Positions 44,029 to 53,759 of a stretch of 64,000 nucleotides of DNA are shown here, piece after piece. The notes under the pieces are model-generated. The model ran no database searches, was not told the DNA's origin, and saw only the letters and a program-made list of their open reading frames with translations. Both the position numbers and the translations under genes were made by a program. This DNA is from Cloacibacterium normanense (lineage in GTDB: Bacteria; Bacteroidota; Bacteroidia; Flavobacteriales; Weeksellaceae). Within the stretch, counting starts at the first letter, position 1; every line of letters begins with the position of its first letter. The DNA lies in NCBI RefSeq assembly GCF_003860565.1, contig NZ_CP034157.1:1054001-1118000 (forward strand). Reading direction: 5' to 3'.

Positions 44029-45336
44029 ATGAATATTAAATTTAGATTGACACTGCTCAGTTTTCTACAATTTTTTGTTTGGGGAGCTTGGCTTACTACA
44101 ATTGCTACTTATTGTTTAAGTACAAAGGGATGGACCTTCCCTCAGTTTGGTGCAATTTTCTCAACTCTAGGAATAGCATCGATTATAACTCCACCAATTG
44201 TAGGAATCTTAGTAGACAAATATATAAATTCAGAAAAATTGTATGGTATTCTTCATATCCTTTATGGAATCATGATGTTTTTTGTACCAGGAATTAATGA
44301 TCCAGAACAGTTATATTGGATTATTTTAATCGCAATGTTCTTTTACATGCCTACTATTTCACTATCTTATTCTCTAATTTATAGAGTTTTATCTGACAAT
44401 AATTCTGATGTAGTAACTAATTTTCCTAAAATTAGAGTATGGGGAACTGTTGGTTTTATCATTGCAATGTGGATTACTAATTTTACAAATTTTGATTATA
44501 CTCAGTCTGACATATTGTCTTTCAACTTTATAAAGCTAGCTACACCTACACCTCTCCAATTCTATATCGCATCTGCTGGAGCAATTATTTTAGGTTTATA
44601 TGCCTTCACATTGCCTAGTTGTCCTCCAGAAAATAACAAAAAAGATGCAAACGGAATTCTAGAAAAACTAGGATTAAATGCTTTTGTTTTGTTTAAAAAC
44701 CCAAAAATGGCAAGTTTTTTTATTTTTTCTATGTTCTTAGGAGCTGCTTTGCAATTAACTAACATGTACGCAGATGTTTTTATTGACAGCTTCAAAAATA
44801 TAGCCGCATATAAAGATAGTTTTGCAGTAAAATACAGTACCGTAATTGTATCTATCAGCCAAATTTCTGAAACATTATTTATACTTGCTATTCCATTTTT
44901 CCTAAAAAAATATGGTATTAAAAAAGTAATGTTAATGAGTATGCTCGCTTGGGTTCTAAGATTTGGACTATTTTCAGTAGGTTACCCAACTGGTTTCGGA
45001 CTTTTTGCATTAATTTTATCTATGATTGTTTATGGAATGGCATTTGATTTCTTTAATATTTCTGGTTCTCTTTTCGTAGAAACTTCTACTGACTCTAAGC
45101 TTAGAGGTTCTGCACAAGGTTTATTCATGATGATGACAAACGGAATTGGAGCGATTATAGGAAGCAAAGCAAGTGGATTTATCATTGAAAAATACTTTAT
45201 AAATACTGATGGCAGCACAAATTGGAGTGGAGCTTGGCTCACATTCTCTATTTATGCACTTGTTATTGCAATACTATTTGGTATTTTCTTTAAACACAAG
45301 CACAATCCAGAAGCAATAGGAAACGTATCTCATTAA
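44029..45336 (+). CDS. nucleoside:H+ symporter (NupG-like MFS)
   Basis: 435 residues, twelve hydrophobic segments. 'LSFLQFFVWGAWLTTIATYC' at the N-terminus, 'RVWGTVGFIIAMWITNF', and 'RGSAQGLFMMMTNGIGAIIGSKASGFI' match the nucleoside:H+ symporter family (NupG/XapB). It probably imports nucleosides across the inner membrane, which would feed salvage enzymes such as Udk. Monocistronic with a strong terminator. Confidence 0.88.
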   Translation: MNIKFRLTLLSFLQFFVWGAWLTTIATYCLSTKGWTFPQFGAIFSTLGIASIITPPIVGILVDKYINSEKLYGILHILYGIMMFFVPGINDPEQLYWIILIAMFFYMPTISLSYSLIYRVLSDNNSDVVTNFPKIRVWGTVGFIIAMWITNFTNFDYTQSDILSFNFIKLATPTPLQFYIASAGAIILGLYAFTLPSCPPENNKKDANGILEKLGLNAFVLFKNPKMASFFIFSMFLGAALQLTNMYADVFIDSFKNIAAYKDSFAVKYSTVIVSISQISETLFILAIPFFLKKYGIKKVMLMSMLAWVLRFGLFSVGYPTGFGLFALILSMIVYGMAFDFFNISGSLFVETSTDSKLRGSAQGLFMMMTNGIGAIIGSKASGFIIEKYFINTDGSTNWSGAWLTFSIYALVIAILFGIFFKHKHNPEAIGNVSH

Positions 45337-45360
45337 TCTAAATCATTGATTATAAACATA

Positions 45361-45392
45361 AAACACACTTTTTAAAAAGTGTGTTTTTTTTT
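45361..45392 (+). terminator. terminator after the nucleoside transporter
   Basis: Fully palindromic 13-bp arms (45361-45373, 45374-45386), AAACACACT.../...AGTGTGTTT, followed by a T run. Confidence 0.8.
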
Positions 45393-45439
45393 GTACTTTG
45401 GCGAAAAGAATTTTAAAATTTAAATCTCTATTAAATATC

Positions 45440-46618
45440 ATGAAAGAAGTATTTATCGTTTCAGCAGCAAGAACACCTATGGGAAGTTTTCTAGGAAGTT
45501 TATCTAGCATTCCTGCCCCTAAATTAGGTGCTATTGCCATTAAAGGAGCGTTAGACAAAATTAATCTTGACGCAAAACACGTTCAAGAAGTTTATATGGG
45601 TAATGTTTTACAAGCTGGAGAAGGACAAGCTCCTGCTCGTCAAGCTGCATTAGGCGCTGGTTTATCAAACGAAACACCTTCTACTACAATCAATAAAGTA
45701 TGTGCTTCTGGGATGAAAGCCGTAATGATGGCTTCACAATCTATTAAATCTGGTGACCAAGACGTAATTGTAGCGGGTGGAATGGAAAACATGAGCCAAG
45801 TTCCGCATTATTACAGCGCGAGAAATGCTGTAAAACTGGGAGATGTAAAAATGCAAGACGGAATGTTAGTTGACGGTTTGACTGATGTTTACAACAAAAT
45901 TCACATGGGAGTTTGTGCAGAAAAATGTGCTGCAGAATATGAATTCTCAAGAGAAGACCAAGACAACTTCGCGATTCAGTCTTATAAAAGAAGTGCAGAA
46001 GCTTGGGCTTCTGGTAAATTTAAAGAGGAAATCGTACCTGTAGAAATTCCACAGAGAAAAGGAGAACCTATTATTTTCGCAGAAGACGAAGAATATAAAA
46101 ATGTAAATTTTGACAGAATTGGAACTTTGCCTACTGTTTTCCAAAAAGAAAATGGAACCGTAACTGCTGCGAATGCTTCTCCATTAAATGATGGTGCTTC
46201 TGCATTGGTTTTAATGTCAAAAGAAAAAATGGAAGAATTGGGCTTAAAACCTTTGGCAAAAATCGTTTCTTATGCAGATGCTGCTCACGAACCTGAATGG
46301 TTTACCACCGCTCCTTCAAAAGCATTACCTATCGCACTTAAAAAGGCTGGTTTAGAAGTTTCTGATATTGATTTCTTCGAGTTTAATGAAGCTTTTTCAG
46401 TAGTTGGTTTAGCCAACAATAAAATTTTAGGTTTAAACGAATCTAAGGTAAATGTAAATGGTGGTGCTGTTTCATTAGGACATCCACTAGGAAGTTCTGG
46501 TGCTAGAATTATCGTTACACTCATTAATGTTTTAAAACAAAACAATGGTAAATATGGCGCTGCTGCAATCTGTAATGGAGGTGGTGGTGCTTCTGCAATT
46601 GTGATTGAGAATTTATAA
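45440..46618 (+). CDS. acetyl-CoA C-acetyltransferase (thiolase)
   Basis: 392 residues from the ATG at 45440 ([17 protein letters not shown], the standard thiolase N-terminus); the frame extends to 45398 but not convincingly. Nucleophile Cys88 in [10 protein letters not shown], His in [10 protein letters not shown] and the C-terminal Cys in [11 protein letters not shown] are present. This is the acetoacetyl-CoA (biosynthetic/degradative) thiolase type, different from the fad-operon enzyme at 27669. It lies outside the fad operon and has no MarR palindrome. Confidence 0.92.
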   Translation: MKEVFIVSAARTPMGSFLGSLSSIPAPKLGAIAIKGALDKINLDAKHVQEVYMGNVLQAGEGQAPARQAALGAGLSNETPSTTINKVCASGMKAVMMASQSIKSGDQDVIVAGGMENMSQVPHYYSARNAVKLGDVKMQDGMLVDGLTDVYNKIHMGVCAEKCAAEYEFSREDQDNFAIQSYKRSAEAWASGKFKEEIVPVEIPQRKGEPIIFAEDEEYKNVNFDRIGTLPTVFQKENGTVTAANASPLNDGASALVLMSKEKMEELGLKPLAKIVSYADAAHEPEWFTTAPSKALPIALKKAGLEVSDIDFFEFNEAFSVVGLANNKILGLNESKVNVNGGAVSLGHPLGSSGARIIVTLINVLKQNNGKYGAAAICNGGGGASAIVIENL

Positions 46619-46640
46619 TTTTCTCATCTTACAAATGATT

Positions 46641-46690
46641 AACCATTAAGATTTATTGATTTTTTAGTCAATTTCTTAATGGTTTTTTTA
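46641..46690 (+). terminator. terminator after thiolase
   Basis: AACCATTAAGA/TCTTAATGGTT (46641-46651, 46674-46684), inner TTGA/TCAA pairing, then a T run. Confidence 0.75.
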
Positions 46691-46726
46691 TTTTTGTGTA
46701 ATAATTCCCTTTTACGGAAAAAAACT

Positions 46727-48250
46727 ATGAAACAAAATATCAAAAACAACCCTAAAATCATGAAAGCTTGGGCTTTCTACGATTGGGCGAATTCTGTTTA
46801 TTCACTGGTAATTACCTCTACCATTTTTCCTATTTACTATTCTATTATTACTACTGCTTACGAAAAAAGCGAGTACGTAACCGAAACAGGAAAATGGATA
46901 AAAGTTCCTGTGAGGAATATGATTAATATTTTCGGTAAAGATTATCAACCAGATGCAGTTTATGGCTATTCGCTTACCATTTCGTTTTTGATTGTGGTCA
47001 TTCTTTCGCCGATTTTATCATCTTTAGCAGACACCATTGGAAATAAAAAGTCTTTCTTGCAATTTTTTGCTTATTTAGGAGCAACTTCTTGTATGGGATT
47101 GGCGATGTTTACCAATATGAATAACGTTTTCTTAGGATTGATTTTCAGTATTACTGCGAGTGTAGGATTCTGGGGAAGTTTGGTTTTTTACAATTCATTC
47201 TTGCCGGATATTGCTACACCAGATAAACAAGATGCACTTTCCGCAAAAGGTTACGTTTATGGTTACATTGGTTCTGTAATTTTAGTGGTGATTTGTTTGG
47301 CTTTGATTATGTTTTTTGCGGACACTCCAAAAGAAGCTCTTTTATACACTAGAATTTCATTCTTATTCACGGGAGCTTGGTGGTTTGGATTTTCTCAATA
47401 CACCTTCAAACATTTACCTCAATTTGGTGAAGTAAAAGACCAATTACCAAAAGATTTAGTATTGCTGAATCTAAAAAATATTTTCCAAAATCATAAAAGT
47501 AATGGTGGCTTTGTAGAAGTTCTGAAAGACAATATTATCTTCTACATTGAAATCGTTAAGGAAAGCTTTAGAGAATTGTATAAAGTTGGTGCACAATTAT
47601 TTAGAACCGCTAATCTTAAGTATTTTTTAGCAAGTTTCTTCTTTTATAGTGTTGGAATGCAGACCATTTTCTTAATGGCCACATTATTTGGAAAGAGTGA
47701 AATCAACCTTGAACAAGGAAAACTGATCATGACCTTGTTAATCATTCAAATTGAAGCTATTATTGGTGCTATTTTCTTCTCGAGATTATCCAAAAGAATA
47801 GGCAATAAAAATGTGATTAGCATTACCATTATTTTATGGATTTTTGCTTGTCTTTCTGCTTATTTCCTCAAAAAAGAAAATCCAAATGTAGAGTATCAAT
47901 TTTACGGAATTGCAGCCATCATCGGTTTGGTAATGGGCGGAATTCAGTCGATGTCTCGTTCTACCTACAGTAGACTTTTACCAAAAGATTCTATGGATAA
48001 CACTACATATTTCAGCTTTTATGATGTATTAGAAAAGATAGCAATTATCCTAGGAACCTTCATCTTTGCACTATTAATCGACAATTATGATGCAATTAGG
48101 TTGTTCTTCTTACAAGAATGTTCATTCCAATTGCCTACCACTTCAGGAATGAGATTTGCAGCACTTTCTATGTCTGTTTTCTTTGCATTAGGATTGTTTT
48201 TCATTAGATTTTTGAAATTCAACAAAATATCAGACAAAGAAACTTTGTAA
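46727..48250 (+). CDS. UMF1 family MFS transporter
   Basis: 507 residues from the ATG at 46727; the frame opens at 46679 inside the preceding terminator. 'AWAFYDWANSVYSLVITSTIFPIYY' at the N-terminus, 'LSSLADTIGNKKSFLQFF', 'YNSFLPDIATPDKQDALSAKGYVYGYIGS' and 'GLVMGGIQSMSRSTYSRLLP' match the UMF1/Atg22-like MFS family. About twelve membrane helices. Family members are vacuolar amino-acid effluxers in yeast; bacterial substrates are unknown. Confidence 0.88.
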   Translation: MKQNIKNNPKIMKAWAFYDWANSVYSLVITSTIFPIYYSIITTAYEKSEYVTETGKWIKVPVRNMINIFGKDYQPDAVYGYSLTISFLIVVILSPILSSLADTIGNKKSFLQFFAYLGATSCMGLAMFTNMNNVFLGLIFSITASVGFWGSLVFYNSFLPDIATPDKQDALSAKGYVYGYIGSVILVVICLALIMFFADTPKEALLYTRISFLFTGAWWFGFSQYTFKHLPQFGEVKDQLPKDLVLLNLKNIFQNHKSNGGFVEVLKDNIIFYIEIVKESFRELYKVGAQLFRTANLKYFLASFFFYSVGMQTIFLMATLFGKSEINLEQGKLIMTLLIIQIEAIIGAIFFSRLSKRIGNKNVISITIILWIFACLSAYFLKKENPNVEYQFYGIAAIIGLVMGGIQSMSRSTYSRLLPKDSMDNTTYFSFYDVLEKIAIILGTFIFALLIDNYDAIRLFFLQECSFQLPTTSGMRFAALSMSVFFALGLFFIRFLKFNKISDKETL

Positions 48251-48271
48251 ATCTTTAGATAATATATTCAC

Positions 48272-48300
48272 AAGAACCTCAAATTTGAGGTTCTTTTTTT
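48272..48300 (+). terminator. terminator after the UMF1 transporter
   Basis: Fully palindromic arms AAGAACCTCAAA/TTTGAGGTTCTT (48272-48295) followed by TTTTT. Confidence 0.8.
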
Positions 48301-48346
48301 ATGCGGAAATCTTACGATTGATAAACTTTTTCAGAGAATAATTCCG

Positions 48347-48354
48347 TATTTTTG
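48347..48354 (+). promoter_or_regulatory. -7 box (TATTTTTG) for uvrA
   Basis: An exact TAnnTTTG 33 nt upstream of the uvrA ATG; the -33 element is weak (TTT, 17-nt spacing). No LexA-like palindrome is evident. Confidence 0.4.
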
Positions 48355-48386
48355 TAAGTCTTGATTTTTTTGACGAGATTGACATT

Positions 48387-51218
48387 ATGAGTACAGAAAA
48401 AGAATACATCGAAATATACGGAGCTAGAGAACACAATCTTAAAAACATCAATGTTAAAATACCTAGAAATGAATTGGTTACCATTACGGGACTTTCTGGT
48501 TCTGGGAAATCTTCTTTGGCTTTTGACACCATTTTTGCAGAAGGACAAAGACGTTACATCGAAACATTTTCTGCATATGCTCGTCAGTTTTTGGGCGGTT
48601 TAGAGCGTCCAGATGTAGATAAAATCGAAGGACTTTCTCCTGTAATTGCCATCGAACAAAAGACTACCAATAAAAACCCACGTTCTACAGTGGGTACCGT
48701 TACAGAATTGTATGATTTTTTACGTTTGCTTTTCGCTAGAGTTTCAGATGCTTATTCTTTGGAAACTGGTCAAAAAATGGTGAGCTACACAGAAGAACAA
48801 ATTCTAGAAACCATCAAAGAAAATTATAAAGGCGAAAAAGTTTTGCTTCTCGCTCCAGTTGTGCGTTCCAGGAAAGGTCATTATCACGAACTTTTTGTGC
48901 AATTGGCGAAAAAAGGATATTCGCAAGCCAGAATTGATGGAGAATTACAAGATATAGAATATGATTTAAAGCTTGACCGTTACAAAACTCACGATATAGA
49001 AGTGGTAATAGACCGATGGATTATCGGCGAAAATGCTACGGAAAGCAGAATGGCAAAATCTCTGAAAACGGCTTTGCAAATGGGAGAAGGAGTAGTAATG
49101 GTTCAGAAATTAGGCGCAACAGACTATCAATATTTTTCTAAAAATTTGATGGATGCACACAGCGGAAATGCGTTGCCTATTCCAGAGCCAAACACGTTTT
49201 CTTTCAACTCACCAAAGGGAAGTTGCCCAACTTGTAAAGGTCTCGGAACCATCAAAAAAATCAATGAAGAATTTTTGGTAGAAAATCCTAATTTTTCTAT
49301 CAATCAAGGCGCTTTATTACCTCTAGAAGTTTTGAAAGGAAACAAATGGCTTCTCACTCAAATTAAAAATATTTTAGAGATTTTCGGGCTAGGTTTAAAT
49401 ACTTCTTTCAATGAAATTCCTCGTGAAGCGGTAGATTATATTTACTACGGTTGCCAAAAAGAATTTACTGCAGATTTAAAATACGCGGGAATTTCTAAGA
49501 AAATAAAAATCAATTTTGAAGGGTTGGTTCCTTATCTCAGTCAAGTAATTGAAGATAAAGAAAACTACGACGCAGTAGTGCTTGAAAGACAATTTACCAC
49601 CGAGGAAACTTGTCCAGAATGTAACGGAGCAAGACTTCAAAAAAGCAGTTTAGCTTTTAAAATTGATGGAAAAAACATTGCTGAAATCAATGCTTTGAGT
49701 TTGTTGGATTTGAAAGATTGGATTCAAGAAGTTAAAGAAAAATTCAGCGAAAAAAATAAAATCATTGCCAATGAAATTCTAAAAGAAATAGAAACCAGAT
49801 TGCAGTTTTTATTAGACGTTGGTTTAGATTATTTAAGCTTGAGTAGAAGTTCTAGAACGCTTTCTGGTGGCGAATCTCAGAGAATTAGATTGGCTACACA
49901 AATTGGTTCCCAACTCGTAAATGTATTGTATATTTTAGATGAACCGAGCATTGGTTTGCATCAAAGAGACAATGAAAGACTCATCAATTCATTGAAAAAT
50001 CTTCGTGATATTGGGAATTCTGTTCTCGTGGTAGAACATGATAAAGACATGATTTTAGAAGCCGATTACGTTCTAGATATCGGTCCTAGAGCCGGAAAAC
50101 ATGGCGGCGAAATTCTTTGGCAAGGAAAACCTAAAGATCTAATCAAAGCAAATACAATCACGGCAGATTATCTCACGGGCAAAAGAAGCATAGAAATCCC
50201 TAAAGAAAGAAGAAAAGGAAACGGAAAATTTCTAAAATTAAAAGGCGCAACAGGAAATAACCTGAAAAACGTAAACCTCGAAATTCCTTTAGGAAAATTG
50301 GTAGTGGTAACAGGAATTTCAGGAAGTGGAAAATCTTCTTTGATTAATGGAACGCTTTATCCAATTCTCAACAAACATTTTTACAGAGCGATTCAAGAAC
50401 CTTTGCCTTACAAAAAATTTGAAGGCATTGAAAATATCGACAAAATTGTAGATGTAGACCAAACTCCGATTGGTAGAACGCCGCGTTCTAATCCTGCAAC
50501 TTACACCGGAATGTTCACCGATATCAGAAATCTTTTTGCAGAATTGCCAGAATCTAAAATTCGTGGTTATAAAGCAGGAAGATTTTCTTTCAATGTAAAA
50601 GGTGGAAGATGCGAAACGTGTCAAGGTGGTGGTTTAAAAGTCATAGAAATGAACTTTTTGCCAGATGTTTACGTGCATTGCGAAACCTGTAACGGAAAAC
50701 GCTTCAACAGAGAAACTTTGGAAGTTCGCTACAAAGGAAAATCAATTTCTGATGTTTTGGAAATGACGATTGATGAAGCTGTAGATTTCTTCCAACCGAT
50801 TCCAAAAATTTATGCTAAAGTGAAGACTTTACAAGATGTTGGTTTGGGTTACATTACACTTGGTCAACAATCTACCACGTTAAGTGGAGGAGAAGCTCAA
50901 CGTATAAAACTAGCAACAGAACTTGCCAAAAAACAAACAGGAAACACGCTTTATATTCTAGATGAACCTACAACAGGTTTGCACTTTGAAGATGTAAAAA
51001 TCTTGATGGAAGCCATCAAGCAGTTGGTAGAATTAGGCAATTCTTTTATTATTATTGAACATAATTTAGATGTCATTAAATTAGCAGATCACATTATAGA
51101 CATCGGTCCAGAAGGTGGAAAACACGGTGGCGAAATCATCGCAACGGGAACTCCTGAAGAATTGATAAAATCTAAAAAATCTTTGACGGCGAAGTTTTTG
51201 AAGAAGGAAATGGAATAA
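48387..51218 (+). CDS. uvrA: excinuclease ABC subunit UvrA
   Basis: 943 residues, full length. It recognises DNA damage in nucleotide excision repair and loads UvrB. Two ABC modules: Walker A GLSGSGKSSLAFDT (~32) with signature LSGGESQRI, and GISGSGKSSLING with LSGGEAQRI; Walker B ILDEPSIGLH and ILDEPTTGLH. Zinc fingers CPTC...CPEC and CETC...CETC are intact. The last 180 bp (51039-51218) recur at 54889-55068 downstream. Confidence 0.97.
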   Translation: MSTEKEYIEIYGAREHNLKNINVKIPRNELVTITGLSGSGKSSLAFDTIFAEGQRRYIETFSAYARQFLGGLERPDVDKIEGLSPVIAIEQKTTNKNPRSTVGTVTELYDFLRLLFARVSDAYSLETGQKMVSYTEEQILETIKENYKGEKVLLLAPVVRSRKGHYHELFVQLAKKGYSQARIDGELQDIEYDLKLDRYKTHDIEVVIDRWIIGENATESRMAKSLKTALQMGEGVVMVQKLGATDYQYFSKNLMDAHSGNALPIPEPNTFSFNSPKGSCPTCKGLGTIKKINEEFLVENPNFSINQGALLPLEVLKGNKWLLTQIKNILEIFGLGLNTSFNEIPREAVDYIYYGCQKEFTADLKYAGISKKIKINFEGLVPYLSQVIEDKENYDAVVLERQFTTEETCPECNGARLQKSSLAFKIDGKNIAEINALSLLDLKDWIQEVKEKFSEKNKIIANEILKEIETRLQFLLDVGLDYLSLSRSSRTLSGGESQRIRLATQIGSQLVNVLYILDEPSIGLHQRDNERLINSLKNLRDIGNSVLVVEHDKDMILEADYVLDIGPRAGKHGGEILWQGKPKDLIKANTITADYLTGKRSIEIPKERRKGNGKFLKLKGATGNNLKNVNLEIPLGKLVVVTGISGSGKSSLINGTLYPILNKHFYRAIQEPLPYKKFEGIENIDKIVDVDQTPIGRTPRSNPATYTGMFTDIRNLFAELPESKIRGYKAGRFSFNVKGGRCETCQGGGLKVIEMNFLPDVYVHCETCNGKRFNRETLEVRYKGKSISDVLEMTIDEAVDFFQPIPKIYAKVKTLQDVGLGYITLGQQSTTLSGGEAQRIKLATELAKKQTGNTLYILDEPTTGLHFEDVKILMEAIKQLVELGNSFIIIEHNLDVIKLADHIIDIGPEGGKHGGEIIATGTPEELIKSKKSLTAKFLKKEME

Positions 51219-51240
51219 TAACTAAAAACTAATAACCATA

Positions 51241-52323
51241 ATGAGCGTTTGGACAGAATTTTTGCGAGATAAAAAATTTGAAATAAAAGATGATTATGGC
51301 ATCTTTTTACACGAGTTTAAAACGCCAATGTTTTTTTCTACTGAAAAAGATTTAATGACCTATTTAGGTGATTCTGAATTAAAAGAAGTTCTATTTATAA
51401 AATTTAAAGAAGACGATAATTTTAAACTTTTTGGTTCAGAGAAAAGGCATCAAGATATCATTAATTCTACCCAAAAGAAAAAAAATATAAAATCTATTTT
51501 ATGGGCTATTGTTGTATTGGTTGGTATTTTAGCTTATCAAAAATATTTCAAAAATAATGAAGACCCCAGAGATTTTAAACTTTGGATATTACTTGCTTCC
51601 ATTGTACCAATAATTAATTTTGGTTTTGAATATTTCAGTTACAAAAAAAATAATTCAGAAAATTTTGATGGTTTTATAAATAACTCAATTTTTGTCTTTT
51701 GGCTGAATAAATCTTACAAAGCTAATTTAGCTTATATTTTACCTGTAATTCTTTCAATTTGTTTCGGATTCAAAGAAATTTTAGAGTTAGGAAAATCTAC
51801 AAAATATAATTTAATAAATGATTGGGCTTTACTTAAATCTCAAGTTTTTCTCGGCGAATATTATAGAATAGTTAGCAATTTATTTGTTCATTCTAATATG
51901 CTTCATATAAGTGCAGTAGCCGGAGCTTTATTATTTCTTTCTAAACTTTTTTTAAGGTTTTACAATATTTATTTTTTAATATTCATATTTTTAATAACAG
52001 GAATTGTTGGAAGTTTTACAAGTATGATTTTTCATCCCGATGATATTTCATATGGTGCTTCTAGTTCAGTTTTGGGTATTTTAGGATTTTTAATTTCATT
52101 TATATTAAAATTTAGCAATATTATACCCAAAAATTTTATCAATGAAATGTTAACTTCTAGTATTTTGTTTATTGTATTTTTAGGAATTGTGGGTTTTAAT
52201 TATATCGACAATACAGCTAATTTAGGAGGCTTTGTTGCAGGATTATTATTGGGTGCTACTCTTGATAATAGAAATTCAGTGGAAGCAAAAATTAAAGAAT
52301 CGTTTTTAAAAATTAAAATTTAA
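51241..52323 (+). CDS. rhomboid-family membrane protein, probable inactive protease
   Basis: 360 residues. A soluble ~75-residue N-terminus, then a rhomboid core: 'LGEYYRIVSNLFVHSNMLH' (His217, His222), 'SYGASSSVLGILGFL' with the expected catalytic Ser274, and 'IDNTANLGGFVAGLLLG'. At the catalytic His position (normally A-H-x-G/A-G) this protein has Asn327, and the usual TM2 Asn is Val226. The Ser is present but its partner is not, so it may be a pseudoprotease. It starts 22 nt after uvrA; AT-rich, accessory in character. Confidence 0.75.
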   Translation: MSVWTEFLRDKKFEIKDDYGIFLHEFKTPMFFSTEKDLMTYLGDSELKEVLFIKFKEDDNFKLFGSEKRHQDIINSTQKKKNIKSILWAIVVLVGILAYQKYFKNNEDPRDFKLWILLASIVPIINFGFEYFSYKKNNSENFDGFINNSIFVFWLNKSYKANLAYILPVILSICFGFKEILELGKSTKYNLINDWALLKSQVFLGEYYRIVSNLFVHSNMLHISAVAGALLFLSKLFLRFYNIYFLIFIFLITGIVGSFTSMIFHPDDISYGASSSVLGILGFLISFILKFSNIIPKNFINEMLTSSILFIVFLGIVGFNYIDNTANLGGFVAGLLLGATLDNRNSVEAKIKESFLKIKI

Positions 52324-52328
52324 ACCAA

Positions 52329-52661
52329 ATGCCACTACTTTTTTCCTACGGAACATTACAATTAGAACAAGTGCAATTAGAAACCTTTGGCAGATTGCTG
52401 AAAGGCGAAAAAGATATTTTAGAAGATTATCAATTAACGATGATAGAAATTACCGATCCTGAAGTTTTGAGGAAAAGCAATCAACAATTTCATCCGATAA
52501 TTAGTTTTTCTGGTGATAAAAAAGACCAAGTAGAAGGTGTGCTTTTTGAAGTGACAGAAGAAGAAATTTTACTAGCTGATGAATATGAAGTAGATGATTA
52601 TAAAAGAGTAGAAGTGACTTTTAAATCAGGAAAAAATGGATATATTTACATTGGAAAATAA
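52329..52661 (+). CDS. gamma-glutamylcyclotransferase-like (AIG2/GGACT) protein
   Basis: 110 residues. 'LLFSYGTLQLEQVQLETFGR' at the N-terminus is the YGTL substrate-binding motif of the AIG2/GGCT fold, and 'LLADEYEVDDYKRVEVTF' holds the likely catalytic Glu. Such enzymes cyclise gamma-glutamyl amines or peptides; the substrate here is not predictable. It lies 5 nt after the rhomboid gene and 6 nt before the DUF421 gene, so the three look like one operon. Confidence 0.8.
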   Translation: MPLLFSYGTLQLEQVQLETFGRLLKGEKDILEDYQLTMIEITDPEVLRKSNQQFHPIISFSGDKKDQVEGVLFEVTEEEILLADEYEVDDYKRVEVTFKSGKNGYIYIGK

Positions 52662-52667
52662 AAATCT

Positions 52668-53180
52668 ATGAATCCATTTTTAGATATTACACTTCGTTCT
52701 CTTGCAGTTTATGGTTTTATGATTCTCGGATTGAGGATTTTTGGTAAGAACCAACTTTCGCAGCTCAATGCGGGAGATATCATATTACTTTTATTGATTT
52801 CGAATGCTGTTCAAAATGCAATGGTAGGACAAGATACTTCTTTGCAAGGCGGTTTGGTTGCGGCTTTGGTTTTGTTTTTAACAAATTTTGGATTGAAAAA
52901 ATTGATTTTTAAAAATTCTAAAATTAAAGATTTAATAGAAGCCGAACCAATCATTTTAGTAAAAGACGGAATTTTAGATAAAAATGCTTTAAATAAAAGC
53001 GAAATCACAATAGATGAATTAGAAGAATCTGTGCGTGAACACGGTGTAGAAAACATTTCAGAAGTAAAATTGGCTATTTTAGAAGTTGATGGAAATATAA
53101 GTATAGTTTCTTTTGATAAAAATAATCAGACTAATTTTACGAGACATAAAAAGAAAAAAAATATCCGTAGAAAACTTTAG
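52668..53180 (+). CDS. DUF421 (YetF-like) membrane protein
   Basis: 170 residues. Three N-terminal membrane segments ('FLDITLRSLAVYGFMILGLRIFGK', 'LNAGDIILLLLISNAVQNAMV', 'GLVAALVLFLTNFGLKKLIF') followed by a cytoplasmic domain ('AEPIILVKDGILDKNALNKSEITIDELEESVREHGVENISEVKLAILEVDGNISIV'), the DUF421/YetF arrangement. YetF-type proteins are implicated in spore or envelope functions in other phyla; no role is known here. Third gene of the post-uvrA cluster. Confidence 0.85.
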   Translation: MNPFLDITLRSLAVYGFMILGLRIFGKNQLSQLNAGDIILLLLISNAVQNAMVGQDTSLQGGLVAALVLFLTNFGLKKLIFKNSKIKDLIEAEPIILVKDGILDKNALNKSEITIDELEESVREHGVENISEVKLAILEVDGNISIVSFDKNNQTNFTRHKKKKNIRRKL

Positions 53181-53211
53181 ATTTCTAATCAAACTCTTCA
53201 ATCTTAATAAA

Positions 53212-53703
53212 ATGAACTACGAATTAAGAGAAATGCTGCCAGAAGATGGAGCTCAGGTTTTACAAATTTTCAAACAGGAAATTGATGGCGGCAATGCTAC
53301 TTTTGACAAAGAAGTTCCAAGTTGGGAAACTTGGGACAATAAATATTTCAAAGTGTGTAGATTGGTTTTGGTAAACGAAAATGGAGTAGTGCAAGGTTGG
53401 GCTGCCATTCAACCGGTTTCTGCAAGAGAATGCTTCAAAGGTGTTGCCGAAGTCAGCATTTATCTAGATAATTCAGTTCATGGAAAAGGATTTGGCGAAA
53501 TGTTGCTCCATAAATTAGTAGAAGAAACCGAAGAACATCATTTTTGGACTTTACAATCTGGGATTTTTCCAGAAAATGTAGCGAGCATTAAAATTCACGA
53601 AAAATTAGGCTTCAGAATCATTGGAAGAAGAGAAAAAATCGCTGAAATGAACGGAATTTGGAGAGATGTAATTCTTTTAGAAAGAAGAAGCAAAAGCATA
53701 TAA
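53212..53703 (+). CDS. GNAT family N-acetyltransferase (copy 1)
   Basis: 163 residues from the ATG at 53212; the frame is open to 53113 inside the DUF421 gene. It resembles phosphinothricin/Pat-type GNATs: 'NATFDKEVPSWETWDNKYF', 'VVQGWAAIQPVSAR', the acetyl-CoA loop 'VHGKGFGEMLLHKLVEE' and 'IFPENVASIKIHEKLGFRIIGRREKIAEMNGIWRDVILLERR'. A paralogue at 55112 shares about 89% of residues, with nearly identical DNA over the 3' half. Substrate unknown. Confidence 0.87.
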   Translation: MNYELREMLPEDGAQVLQIFKQEIDGGNATFDKEVPSWETWDNKYFKVCRLVLVNENGVVQGWAAIQPVSARECFKGVAEVSIYLDNSVHGKGFGEMLLHKLVEETEEHHFWTLQSGIFPENVASIKIHEKLGFRIIGRREKIAEMNGIWRDVILLERRSKSI

Positions 53704-53736
53704 TTTTTATAAAAAATCGGTTAAATTAAATATTCG

Positions 53737-53744
53737 TATTTTTG
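53737..53744 (+). promoter_or_regulatory. -7 box (TATTTTTG) for the HAD hydrolase gene
   Basis: An exact TAnnTTTG 16 nt upstream of the ATG at 53760; no clear -33 element. Confidence 0.35.
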
Positions 53745-53759
53745 CAAAAAATTTAGACT

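Noticed and set aside
46689-46696. TATTTTTG as the promoter of the UMF1 transporter
   Set aside because: It is the T-run of the thiolase terminator, and no -33 element precedes it.
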